Shown: piece by piece, positions 25,191 to 33,457 of the stretch
Numbering within the stretch: the first letter of the stretch is position 1
How the letters are laid out: each line of letters opens with the position of its first letter
NCBI GenBank assembly: GCA_016206725.1
Contig: JACQRA010000088.1
Span: 3,459-67,458, forward strand
Origin: Candidatus Omnitrophota bacterium
Lineage (GTDB): Bacteria > Omnitrophota > Gorgyraeia > Aquiviventales > Aquiviventaceae
Direction: 5' to 3'
Length of the DNA stretch: 64,000 nt
The notes under the pieces: model-generated
Told to the model about the DNA's origin: nothing
Seen by the model: the letters and a program-made list of their open reading frames with translations, nothing else
Database searches by the model: none
Program-made: the position numbers and the translations under genes

Positions 25191-26472
25191 GCACGCACTC
25201 CGGCTGTGAGCCCACGATGTCGTGGACGACGTCCAGCAATGGCCGCTGGAGAGACACGCGCCTCCATGGACAGCCCGCCGCGTCAGCCGCTTGTCCGTCA
25301 CGCTCGTCATCGCCGATGAACGGGGTGCGGCTCAAATCGAGATGGAACTCCCGCTGCGCGGCAACGAGCATGCCGGGTTTCGGTTTGCGGCACTCGCAAC
25401 CCTCATCCCATCCGTGGGGACAGTAGTAGATCGCGTCAATCCGTCCGCCAGCCGCCTCGACCTCAGCCTTCAGGCGTTCATGAACGGCCGTCAGATCCGC
25501 TTCCGTCATGGCTCCGCGGGCGATGCCGGCTTGGTTGGACACGACGATGACTCGATAGCCGGTCTCGCGAAGTCGCCGCAGGGCTTCCAACGCCCCCGGC
25601 AACCACTGCCAATCGTTCCATGAGCGAACATACTCGGCTCGAGGCGGCTTGACGTTCAAGACACCGTCCCGATCCAGAATGACCGTCGGGCTCCTCGCCA
25701 AGAATCGTTGTGTGAGCGGGAGTCGCTCATGAGAGCTGACGCTGTAATAGCGATGGTCGGTGACAAACGCGGCTAGGTGGCGTGACGCGATCAATCGCGG
25801 ATAGATGACGCGCTCAAAACAGACGTTCTCATCCGGGATGTCGTCCAGGACCTCGTGTTGGAAGATGCCAAAGCCGATGTCCACCCCACGCAGGCTCGGG
25901 GCGCGACGCTCTTTGTCGTACACCGCAATGAAACCTTGCTCGTCCACTCGGACGTTGTCGCGGCTGTAGCCCTCGGCGTTTCGATACACCGTCAGCATCG
26001 CCGGCACATTCAACGACCGGTAGCGCGTCCACATCACCTCGAACGACATCGGCCAGTAGTTGTCGCAGTACATGAAGAGAAAACGGGGCTCAACGCGCGA
26101 AGCCGCGAGTTTGAGCCGCCGTCCTGTATCATCGCCCACCGCTGAGACCGCATAGTCAATCGCCAGTCCCCATCGGCGGCCGTCCTCGCAATACGATTGG
26201 ATCACGTCAGGACGATACCCCAGCAACAGCAGCACGCGCTCGAATCCCTGCTCGCGCAACAGCTCAAGCAGATAGCCCAGGAACGGCTGACCGTGAAATT
26301 CGATCATCGGCTTGGGCGTGGTGTCGGTGAGCGGCCGAAGACGGCTTCCGCGCCCCCCCGCCAAGATCACCGCCTGCCGAGGTCGTCCCTCGACTCGCTG
26401 CGCTCGCTCGGGATGACCCTGAGCAAGGGCGCGTGACTGAAAGCTATAGCCCGCGTCGAAGGGTCGCTCCAT
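25183..26472 (-). CDS. Fused sugar nucleotidyltransferase and heptose-bisphosphate phosphatase (HddC-GmhB type)
   Basis: 429 aa. Residues about 35-255 are a nucleotidyltransferase with AVILAGGRGSRLRPLTD and CDNYWP. Residues about 260-420 are a HAD phosphatase of the GmhB type: VILDRDGVLN nucleophile, VSNQAGIARG, and a zinc-like CPHGW...CECRKPKPG loop. Together these remove the 7-phosphate of heptose-1,7-bisphosphate and attach a nucleotide, two successive steps of GDP-D-glycero-D-manno-heptose synthesis. About 15 N-terminal residues are encoded by an interspersed palindromic repeat (26385-26430). ATG 26472 forms TGATG with gmhA. A second such fusion is at 55382. Confidence 0.85.
   Translation of the reverse strand: MERPFDAGYSFQSRALAQGHPERAQRVEGRPRQAVILAGGRGSRLRPLTDTTPKPMIEFHGQPFLGYLLELLREQGFERVLLLLGYRPDVIQSYCEDGRRWGLAIDYAVSAVGDDTGRRLKLAASRVEPRFLFMYCDNYWPMSFEVMWTRYRSLNVPAMLTVYRNAEGYSRDNVRVDEQGFIAVYDKERRAPSLRGVDIGFGIFQHEVLDDIPDENVCFERVIYPRLIASRHLAAFVTDHRYYSVSSHERLPLTQRFLARSPTVILDRDGVLNVKPPRAEYVRSWNDWQWLPGALEALRRLRETGYRVIVVSNQAGIARGAMTEADLTAVHERLKAEVEAAGGRIDAIYYCPHGWDEGCECRKPKPGMLVAAQREFHLDLSRTPFIGDDERDGQAADAAGCPWRRVSLQRPLLDVVHDIVGSQPECVHV
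26385..26430. repeat. Palindromic interspersed repeat lying inside a coding sequence
   Basis: The + strand reads GTCCCTCGACTCGCTGCG then CTCGCTCGGGATGAC, an imperfect palindrome centred on TGC, followed by CCTGAGCAAGGGC. In the minus-strand gene it encodes ALAQGHPERAQRVEG. This type of repeat is scattered in many bacterial genomes and is often seen translated as HPERxxRVEG. It extends the N-terminus of the nucleotidyltransferase without breaking the frame. A related copy is at 31695-31765. Confidence 0.72.
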
Positions 26473-27113
26473 CACACTCCCGATGGTTTCGCCGGGTACT
26501 CGGCCTTCCCGATGATCACATCCACCAGCGCCAAGAGCCAGAAGTGATGCGCCATCTCCACGAGGTTGTAGGCACGACTATCCACCCAGAAATTCTCATC
26601 ACCCAGTTGGCGCAACGGGTTGTCCGCAGACAAGCCGGAGAACGTGACGACCGCGGCGAATGTCATGCGCCTGGCTGCCTCGCAGGCGTTGAGGATGTTC
26701 GGGGACTTTCCGCTGGACGAAATCGCGATCAGGACATCGCCGGCGTCGCCGTACTGTTCGACGGCTTTGGCCATCCACTGCTCGTAGCCGTAATCGTTGG
26801 CGAAGCACGTAATGAGATCGGCCTCATTGAAATTGATGGCGCGCACGCCGGCGTTCTTCGTCAAGTCCACCGCGACGTGGCTCGCCATCGCCGCACTGCC
26901 GCCGTTACCGATCAGGATGGTCTTGCGGCCGTGGCGAGCAGCCGTGACGACGAGATCCCGCAGCCGGATCAACCGGGGAATCCACGACCCATCACCCTGG
27001 CAGAGTCGTTGAAACTGCTCGGTATACTGCCGGAGGAACACTTCGGCCTCTTTCGAGCGGTCGCTCGTTCCTGCACGGGACATTCGGGTTGATCGGCTAA
27101 CTGACACGGGCAT
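26472..27113 (-). CDS. gmhA: Phosphoheptose isomerase
   Basis: 213 aa SIS-domain protein. IGNGGSAAMASHVAVDL near residue 78 and ISSSGKSPNI near 142 are the sugar-phosphate binding segments. It converts sedoheptulose-7-phosphate to D-glycero-D-manno-heptose-7-phosphate, the first step of the heptose route continued by the GHMP kinase at 21462 and the fusion at 25183. ATG 27113 has GAGGAG about eight bases upstream and overlaps the ABC-fusion gene by 17 bases; 27083 is an alternative. Confidence 0.88.
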   Translation of the reverse strand: MPVSVSRSTRMSRAGTSDRSKEAEVFLRQYTEQFQRLCQGDGSWIPRLIRLRDLVVTAARHGRKTILIGNGGSAAMASHVAVDLTKNAGVRAINFNEADLITCFANDYGYEQWMAKAVEQYGDAGDVLIAISSSGKSPNILNACEAARRMTFAAVVTFSGLSADNPLRQLGDENFWVDSRAYNLVEMAHHFWLLALVDVIIGKAEYPAKPSGV

Positions 27114-29631
27114 AGTCGGGTCTCCTCTCAGCTTCTGTGTAGAGTCTGGCGTAGAAGGCGCCCTGCTGCATCAGGGTCTCATGCGTCCCGTGCTCCACCA
27201 CGCGGCCGCCGTCAAGGACCATGACGTGATCGGCGTCTCTCACCGTGCTGAGCCGATGAGCGATCACGATCACGATGGCGTCCTGATGCAGCGTCTTGAT
27301 GGCCTCGTACACCGCCCGTTCCGTCAAGTTGTCCAGCGCGCTGGTGGCTTCATCAAAGATCAGCACGTCGGGCCGTCTCAGAATCGCTCGGGCGATCGCC
27401 AATCGTTGACACTGTCCGCCCGAGAGCCGCACGCCACGGTCTCCCACCATGGTGTCGTAGCCCTCAGGCAGCGAACCGATGAAGCCATCCAGTTGGGCGA
27501 TACGGGTTGCCCACTCCACGTCAGATCGAGGAACCGTTTCATCACCGAGGGCGATGTTGTCTCGAATCGAAGCGCTGAAGACAAACACGTCCTGAGGGAC
27601 ATAACCGATCCGCTCTCGCCAGGCGCGCAGGTCCACCTCGCGCAGATCCACACCGTTGATGAGGACCGCCCCGTCGCCTGGCTCGTAGAGTCCCAACAGG
27701 AGGTTGGCCAACGTGCTCTTGCCGGAGCCTGTTGGTCCCACGAGCGCGGTGACGCTGCCCCGAGTCATGGAGGCGCTGATCCCCCGTAACACGTCCTGAT
27801 CCGGACGCGCCGCGTACGTGAAGCTCGCCTCCCGCAGCTCGATCCGGTCGACTCGCTCCACGGCTCGACCTCCCCGACGCTCTTGGGGCAGATGCGTGAG
27901 GACCTCCTCCATCACCTCTAATTTCCGTTTGTGTTGGTTCAGCTCCACGCTGGCCTGATTCACCATCGCCAACGACGGCGCGATGCGCCGGATACCCATC
28001 AGGAACGCCGCCAGCATCGAAAACCGCAGCCCAACCGAGGGGAACAGGAAGGTCGCAGCGCCAAGCCCCAGGACAATCACCACGGCGATGACTTCGTTCA
28101 CCAGCATAGGCCCATGGCGGAAGACGACAAGTTGGAGCTCGGGTCGCCACTCAGCCATCGACAACGCGTCCTGCCGCTGGACCATCTGCGGTTCCAGACG
28201 GTGGGCTTTGACGACCTTCACTCCATCAATCCCCTCAAGCTGGAGCTTTGATTGTTCGCTGCGAAGGCCGTAGAGCGTCCGCCCATGAGCCGCCGAGCGT
28301 CTGTCGGCGAAGACTCGCCACCCCTCCACGCCGATGAACGCGAAGAGCCCGATGATCAGTGTCACCCACCATGAGAGGCACAATAACAGCGCCACCATGA
28401 GCGCACTACTGAGGATGCCCATCAGGAAGTGGCTCAACTGGGTGATGACGGCGGCCAACGACTCCGACGGTTGTTCGATATCGTTGAGGATGGCTCCCCG
28501 CGAGCGGCGTGTCATCTCCTCGTACCGCGCGTTCAGGAACCGTTCGAAGAGCGAGACCTTGACACGTCGGCGAAGCTTCACCGCGATGGCGGAGGTCCAG
28601 TACCAACTCAACAGAAAACATAGCCCGCGGATCACGAAGAAGAGACTGGCAACCGCCAACAGCGTGAACACCACCACGCTCATCGTGGTCGGCATGCCCA
28701 GCGCATGCAGCATGGCGGTAACCGCCGACACCACAGGACTCGCCTGTCCCCGTTCTGGTGCCGTCAGGACATCAAGCAGGGGCACCGTCAGACCGACCGT
28801 CGCAACGTCCAAGAGCGCTGCGCCAAGGATCAGCACCAGGAGTGTGGCTGACTCTCGCGGGTAGGGCTTCACCGCGATACGCCACGAAAAGGCCAGGGTG
28901 CCCAATGGTTTCGTGCCACCGAGGTTGGGAGAGAGTCGTCCTCGGATGATGCGCCAGCCGCTTCCGGCGATCAGCACAACGTTCTTCCACGTCAGCGCCT
29001 TCGAATGGCTTCGGGAACGGGCCTTGTTGGGAATCTGCACTTCCACGACCGATTTCCCTTCCCGGAGGAGTTGACACAGCAGCTCCGCCTGGTATCCGAA
29101 TCCCGATGACCGGAATCCTCTGCGGCGCACATTGGCCGTCTTGTGGAGCACGGGACCGTTGTAGTACTGGAGCCTCGTGCCACTGAACCCTCTCACCAGG
29201 CGCACGAAGACTCGGCTGAGGGCACGCCGAAACGGACCACGCGCGTCCAACACTCCGAAGTAGGGGACGATCATCTCGGCTCGCCCCAGATGATCGAGTA
29301 GAATCCGCAGGGCTTCCGGTGGTTCCGCCCCATCTCCGCAGACCATCATGTAGTACTCCCCGATGGCTTCATCGGCCGCCCGGAAGTAGCCGGCGCCGAG
29401 GCCGCAGCAAACCGGGTTGCGGAGCACGCAAATGCGACACGCCGGATAGCGACGGCATCGATCGAGCGCCTCCTCGACCGATCCATCCATCGAGGCATCA
29501 TCCACCACCAGGATTTCGTAGGGGTTGTGTCGCCCGTCCATCACGTCAACGATCGTATCAATCGTGCGACCCACATTGCCCTCTTCGTTGCGGCAGGGCA
29601 CGAAGAACGTGAGTGACGGCTCGGCTGACAT
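27097..29631 (-). CDS. GT2 glycosyltransferase fused to an ABC exporter (flippase-like)
   Basis: 844 aa. Residues about 5-230 are a GT-A glycosyltransferase of the dolichol-phosphate mannose synthase type: FFVPCRNEEGN, ILVVDDASMDGS, and a CGDGAEPPEA acidic site. Residues about 260-560 hold six membrane spans of an exporter-type ABC permease. Residues about 590-840 hold the ATPase: Walker A GPTGSGKST, YVPQD Q-loop, LSGGQ signature, Walker B VLIFDEATSALD and AHRLS. The frame is uninterrupted. The protein plausibly couples sugar transfer on a lipid carrier to its export, as PglK/MsbA flippases do. ATG 29631 has AAGGA eight bases before it. Confidence 0.85.
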   Translation of the reverse strand: MSAEPSLTFFVPCRNEEGNVGRTIDTIVDVMDGRHNPYEILVVDDASMDGSVEEALDRCRRYPACRICVLRNPVCCGLGAGYFRAADEAIGEYYMMVCGDGAEPPEALRILLDHLGRAEMIVPYFGVLDARGPFRRALSRVFVRLVRGFSGTRLQYYNGPVLHKTANVRRRGFRSSGFGYQAELLCQLLREGKSVVEVQIPNKARSRSHSKALTWKNVVLIAGSGWRIIRGRLSPNLGGTKPLGTLAFSWRIAVKPYPRESATLLVLILGAALLDVATVGLTVPLLDVLTAPERGQASPVVSAVTAMLHALGMPTTMSVVVFTLLAVASLFFVIRGLCFLLSWYWTSAIAVKLRRRVKVSLFERFLNARYEEMTRRSRGAILNDIEQPSESLAAVITQLSHFLMGILSSALMVALLLCLSWWVTLIIGLFAFIGVEGWRVFADRRSAAHGRTLYGLRSEQSKLQLEGIDGVKVVKAHRLEPQMVQRQDALSMAEWRPELQLVVFRHGPMLVNEVIAVVIVLGLGAATFLFPSVGLRFSMLAAFLMGIRRIAPSLAMVNQASVELNQHKRKLEVMEEVLTHLPQERRGGRAVERVDRIELREASFTYAARPDQDVLRGISASMTRGSVTALVGPTGSGKSTLANLLLGLYEPGDGAVLINGVDLREVDLRAWRERIGYVPQDVFVFSASIRDNIALGDETVPRSDVEWATRIAQLDGFIGSLPEGYDTMVGDRGVRLSGGQCQRLAIARAILRRPDVLIFDEATSALDNLTERAVYEAIKTLHQDAIVIVIAHRLSTVRDADHVMVLDGGRVVEHGTHETLMQQGAFYARLYTEAERRPDYARVS

Positions 29632-29635
29632 CGCG

Positions 29636-30130
29636 TTATCCTTCCAAGGCTCCACCAAGGAGTCGCGTCAGCCTCTGCGCCCCCCGCGACAGCGCTCGTC
29701 CCACCGGGGTCAGGCTGACAGACTCCTCCTCGAGACGCAATAAGCCTGTGTCGTGCATCAACCGGATTCGGTCGTCAAATCGCCTCGAAGCGACGTACTC
29801 CTCAAGGAGCGTGTCAAACTCCACGGACTCCGCTCGGTGTGGGAGAAGGCGGGAGAGCAGCGTGACTGACACGGACCTTGCCAGCCCCGCATAGATAAAG
29901 AAGTAGAGGGTCGACCAGAACCCTGTCAGCCACAGCACGGCACAGGCGTCGATCCATGGCAACCGGTTCACACCAACAGCCATCCATCCTGCGACCACCA
30001 TGCCCATCACGGCCAGTCCTGTCAACCGTACTATTCGGGGTGCATTCGAAGGCCTCGCCCGCCAGATCAGCACATGCAGGAGGAAGAAGACTCCAAGACC
30101 GATGGCAACCGAAGACAGCACGCGGTCCAT
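29636..30130 (-). CDS. Small membrane protein with winged-helix-like tail
   Basis: 164 aa. Three to four hydrophobic spans (residues about 5-20, 36-52, 62-90) are followed by a soluble tail. RIRLMHDTGLLRLEE followed by LTPVGRAL resembles a winged-helix fold. It is paralogous in layout to the gene directly upstream. ATG 30130 forms TGATG with that gene; much longer in-frame starts lie inside it and are rejected. It directly precedes the GT2-ABC fusion by four bases, so an accessory role for that protein is likely. Function unknown. Confidence 0.72.
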   Translation of the reverse strand: MDRVLSSVAIGLGVFFLLHVLIWRARPSNAPRIVRLTGLAVMGMVVAGWMAVGVNRLPWIDACAVLWLTGFWSTLYFFIYAGLARSVSVTLLSRLLPHRAESVEFDTLLEEYVASRRFDDRIRLMHDTGLLRLEEESVSLTPVGRALSRGAQRLTRLLGGALEG

Positions 30131-30654
30131 CAGCCCACCACCTCCAGTCGCAAGAACTTGCGCATCCCGACCATCATCGTCGCACAGCACACGCCCAGCG
30201 CCGTCAGCGGTCCCACGCGCCGCCCATCGAATTGCACAAGATGCCATTGCGCCAGGCCGGTCAGCCGACGCGTCAGCAGGCCGCGCATCCCCATGCCGTT
30301 GCTGTAGCCGTCCTGCAGGCGCGACACGCTGACACCTTCCGGTTGGTCCAGCGCATCGACCAGAATTCTCAGCGAATAGCCGCGCGAGAGCAGCGAACGC
30401 ACCTCCACATACACGATCACGCCGGTCAGATAGAAGCCGATCGATCCGACCTGTAGGACCAGCGGCATCGTGCTCATGCCGATCAACAACCCTGCGAGAC
30501 CGGCTCCGATCATGACGGCCAGGATCGCCGCTGAGACCGCCGGCGCATTCGGATGCCTGATCGCCTTCAGGCACCTCAAGGCGGCGATGTGCAGAGCCGC
30601 CAGCGCCAGCCACATCAGCGCAACAAGCGCACACGCGGTTCCGATTACGACCAT
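30130..30654 (-). CDS. Small membrane protein with winged-helix-like tail
   Basis: 174 aa. Hydrophobic spans lie at residues about 3-27, 41-62 and 66-88. The soluble tail SVSRLQDGYSNGMGMRGLLT through LVQFDGRRVGPLT has the spacing of a small helix-wing domain, followed by another hydrophobic stretch. It forms a tandem pair with the next gene. The ATG at 30654 overlaps the alcohol dehydrogenase stop by ten bases. No family name recognised. With its partner and the GT2-ABC gene it may form a membrane complex. Confidence 0.7.
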   Translation of the reverse strand: MVVIGTACALVALMWLALAALHIAALRCLKAIRHPNAPAVSAAILAVMIGAGLAGLLIGMSTMPLVLQVGSIGFYLTGVIVYVEVRSLLSRGYSLRILVDALDQPEGVSVSRLQDGYSNGMGMRGLLTRRLTGLAQWHLVQFDGRRVGPLTALGVCCATMMVGMRKFLRLEVVG

Positions 30655-31676
30655 GTGATCACCGGACGTCCCGGCTCGTCATCATCCAGCGCCGCCAGTG
30701 CCTCGTTGACCTGCTCAAGCGGAAAGCGCCGGCCCATCAGCAAGCGATGGTTCACCATCCCCTGCGCCATCATCTGAACCAACTGAGGGATGTCGTGGTC
30801 AGGATTGATGCCGCCGCCCCAACTGCCCCAGAGTGAGCGGCCGGCGATCAGATCAAATGGATTCACGGCAAACGTCTTGCCGGTCTCAAGGTTGCCCACA
30901 ATGACCACCTTGCCTCCGCGGGGCTTGGCGAGCCGCAGCGCGCTCTCCATGGACGGCACGCTGCCTGCGCATTCCACCACGAGGTCAAATCCATGTCCAT
31001 CCGTGATCCGTCGCGCCGCCTCTTCGAGGTCCTCCTCACCGACCTGGATGGTGTGGGTCACACCCAGCTCTCGCGCCCGTGCTAGCCGCGCCGGACGGAC
31101 ATCTGCCACCGCGATCAGCGGCCATCCGGCGACCATCGCCCCACAGACCGCCGCCAGCCCCACGCCGCCTGCGCCAAGAATGCAGATGCCGCCATGTGGG
31201 TTGGCCGGCATCGCCTGCAGCACAGTCCCGGCACCGGTCGGCACCGCGCAGCCAGCCAAGACCGCGAGCTCCGGATCAACCGGTGGGTCAATGGGCGTCA
31301 CACACTGTTCTGAGACGATCGGCGACTCGCAGAAGGTCGCGATCGGCCCCGCATTCACGCAGTCATTCGCCGAGCGATAGGCCACAGGACCGCCGTCCCG
31401 CCCTGAGCCGCGGATCCACGACAGCACCACCTGATCGCCTGGCTGGGCTTTGGTGACATCCGGACCGATGTCTTCTACGATCCCGACCCCCTCATGTCCG
31501 ATCAGATGCGGGAGAAACCGGTCCGGCCCACGCCCCCCAGAAACCTCCAGTTTTTGCGAATGGCACACGGCCGCTCGTTGCATGCGCACGACCAGCTGTC
31601 CGGACGCGAGCGGCGGCAACCGCAGCTCTTCAAGCTGCAACGGTTTGCCGAGTTCGCGCAGGACAGCGGCTCTCAT
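30645..31676 (-). CDS. Zinc-type alcohol dehydrogenase (MDR superfamily)
   Basis: 343 aa. Catalytic zinc residues are suggested by AAVCHSQ and GHEGVG, and the NAD-binding fold by ILGAGGVGLAAV near residue 180. The structural-zinc cysteine cluster of classical ADHs is not recognisable. Sugar-cluster MDR enzymes oxidise or reduce a hydroxyl of a sugar or polyol. ATG 31676 has GGAG nine bases upstream. A palindromic repeat (31695-31765) separates it from the methyltransferase gene upstream, breaking the usual overlap pattern. Confidence 0.8.
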   Translation of the reverse strand: MRAAVLRELGKPLQLEELRLPPLASGQLVVRMQRAAVCHSQKLEVSGGRGPDRFLPHLIGHEGVGIVEDIGPDVTKAQPGDQVVLSWIRGSGRDGGPVAYRSANDCVNAGPIATFCESPIVSEQCVTPIDPPVDPELAVLAGCAVPTGAGTVLQAMPANPHGGICILGAGGVGLAAVCGAMVAGWPLIAVADVRPARLARARELGVTHTIQVGEEDLEEAARRITDGHGFDLVVECAGSVPSMESALRLAKPRGGKVVIVGNLETGKTFAVNPFDLIAGRSLWGSWGGGINPDHDIPQLVQMMAQGMVNHRLLMGRRFPLEQVNEALAALDDDEPGRPVITWS

Positions 31677-31694
31677 GGTTCGACTCCACTCACC

Positions 31695-31765
31695 ATGATC
31701 CTGCCTCGCACCGAGTGCGCTCGGCACGAGGTGAGCAACGCCGAAAGGCTGAGTCGAAGGATCAT
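31695..31765. repeat. Intergenic palindromic repeat, same family as 26385-26430
   Basis: The 71-base element is bounded by ATGATCCT (31695-31702) and AGGATCAT (31758-31765), perfect inverted ends, with an inner palindrome CCGAGTGCGCTCGG at 31711-31724. The minus strand begins GATCCTTCGACTCAG, like the CCTCGACTCG core of the copy at 26385. It overlaps the last bases of the methyltransferase gene and fills the gap before the dehydrogenase start. It could form a stable hairpin in the long transcript. Confidence 0.7.
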
Positions 31766-32478
31766 TCGGTAATCGTCCAGTACACGTCGCCGGTATAACC
31801 CTCTTCGGCCAGCAACTGTTTCCAGTGGTCGGTGCTGTAGATCAGCTCAGCCGTCAACTGCCACTGTTCGAGATTGATCCGCTCTTGCTCGTTGCGGAAC
31901 GAATCCACCTGCAAGTACTTGTGCCGACGCCCGACGCGCTCCATTTCCCGAATCGCCTGCCGGCACAAGGCGTCCGGCAAATTGTGGACCACATTGATCG
32001 AGATCACCACATCAAAGGACCGATCTGGAAACGGCAGATGCGTCGCGTTGCCCTGCTGGAGAAACGGCTTGACGTCTTCCATCGCATGATCCAAGGCGTA
32101 ACGGGACACGTCGATCCCCGCCACGCGCACCCCCGGCAGGAGCTCCCGGAAGTCGTGGAGGAAAAACCCCTTCGCGCAGCCGATGTCCAGGATGGATTCG
32201 GCGCCGGTCAATCCATCGTGGTCGATCATCCGGCGCGCCACCGCTTTCCACCGGCCGTCATAGCGGTAGCCGCCATAGCCCTGGGCGCGGGTGCCGTCAA
32301 AATATTCGAGGCCGAACTGTTTTGCGATGAGGCGGTTTTCCGGCGTCCGCGCTTTCCACTCGGCCCGCTCGGCGAGATTGCGCTTCATCCGCGGATAGAC
32401 GTCCAGCAAGTTCACCTCGCGGAAGCCTTCGTCGGCCGTCGGCGTCGACGCGCGCATGGGGTCAGACACGGTGGACAT
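31762..32478 (-). CDS. SAM-dependent methyltransferase (class I)
   Basis: 238 aa. LDIGCAKGFFLHDF near residue 97 is motif I, GIDVS near 121 motif II, and FDVVISINVVHNL near 155 the post-I region. ATG 32478 overlaps the epimerase end by 17 bases; GGAG immediately precedes it, while the later ATG at 32457 has no such site. Its last codons lie inside the repeat at 31695-31765, so the repeat has supplied the present C-terminus or stop. It probably methylates a sugar; target unknown. Confidence 0.75.
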   Translation of the reverse strand: MSTVSDPMRASTPTADEGFREVNLLDVYPRMKRNLAERAEWKARTPENRLIAKQFGLEYFDGTRAQGYGGYRYDGRWKAVARRMIDHDGLTGAESILDIGCAKGFFLHDFRELLPGVRVAGIDVSRYALDHAMEDVKPFLQQGNATHLPFPDRSFDVVISINVVHNLPDALCRQAIREMERVGRRHKYLQVDSFRNEQERINLEQWQLTAELIYSTDHWKQLLAEEGYTGDVYWTITE

Positions 32479-33457
32479 ACTCCAGCGCCTCCTGGAGGAT
32501 CGGCTCCGAGTGGTCCTCCACCCACGCGATGGTCTCGCGCACACCCGCTTCGAAGTCCACGTGCGCTCGCCAACCCAACTCGCGCTGGGCTCTCGTGGCG
32601 TCCAACCAATACCGCGCATCCTGCCCCAGCCGCTCCGCCGCCGGCTCCGCGACATCCTCGAAGGTGCGGCCCATGAGGCGTGCCACGGTCCGCACGACCT
32701 CCGCGATGGTCCGATCATCGGCCGTGGAAAAATGATAGACGGTACCCGGCGTGCCTCGGCGCATCGCCGCCAGGGCGCCCTGGACCACGTCGCGGACGTG
32801 GACAAACGACTTGATCGCCCGGCCCCCGCCGTGCAGGGGGACCTTCTTTCCCTGCTTGATGGCGAGGATCGTCCGCGGGATGATCTTGAAGAGTTGTTGA
32901 TGCTTTCCATACACGTTCGTGGAACGGACGATGAAAGCGGGAAATCCGAAATTATTGACCAGCGTTGAGAGATAGAGATCCGCCGCGGCCTTGGAGACGG
33001 CATACGGCGTGCTGGGACGCAGCGGCGCGTCCTCCGCCACCGGATGTTCGCAGGAGCCGTAGACCTCGGCCGAGGAGATGTGGAGATAACGTTTCAGGTA
33101 CGGCCGCGTCCTGAGGAAATTCGCCAGACGCACCACACCCACCGTATTGGTCTCAAAGTATTCCACCGGACTGGTATTGCTTAACGCCACCTCGCTGAGT
33201 GCCGCCACGTTGATCACGCAGGCTGGCTGCAGCTCATCCAACAGCGTCTGCACCGCCTCCGCCTGGCGGACCAGATCGATTTGGTAAAACGTCCACCGGC
33301 TCATGTCCCGTTGCCGATAGGGAGCGAACAGCGCCCCCTGTTCCGGCGAGCGGCTGATGCCGACGACCTCGTAGGCCGGATCCTGAAGCAGCGCGTCAAC
33401 AAAGTGACTGCCGGTAAAACAATTACTGCCGATGACAACACCCAGCGTTCGACTCAT
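32462..33457 (-). CDS. NAD-dependent 4,6-dehydratase/epimerase (extended SDR)
   Basis: 331 aa. The cofactor loop is altered to GSNCFTGSHF (from GxxGxxG). SSAEVYG and YAVSK give the catalytic residues, and the C-terminus ends WVEDHSE. It resembles dTDP-glucose 4,6-dehydratase and related GDP-mannose enzymes. A DegT aminotransferase follows directly (ATGA overlap), the usual pairing for making an amino-deoxysugar from the 4-keto product. Substrate nucleotide undetermined. Confidence 0.78.
   Translation of the reverse strand: MSRTLGVVIGSNCFTGSHFVDALLQDPAYEVVGISRSPEQGALFAPYRQRDMSRWTFYQIDLVRQAEAVQTLLDELQPACVINVAALSEVALSNTSPVEYFETNTVGVVRLANFLRTRPYLKRYLHISSAEVYGSCEHPVAEDAPLRPSTPYAVSKAAADLYLSTLVNNFGFPAFIVRSTNVYGKHQQLFKIIPRTILAIKQGKKVPLHGGGRAIKSFVHVRDVVQGALAAMRRGTPGTVYHFSTADDRTIAEVVRTVARLMGRTFEDVAEPAAERLGQDARYWLDATRAQRELGWRAHVDFEAGVRETIAWVEDHSEPILQEALEYVHRV

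Noticed and set aside
30131..30634. Long N-terminal extension of the 164-aa membrane protein
   Set aside because: It lies wholly within the next gene in another frame and has no hydrophobic or conserved pattern; TGATG at 30130 marks the real start.
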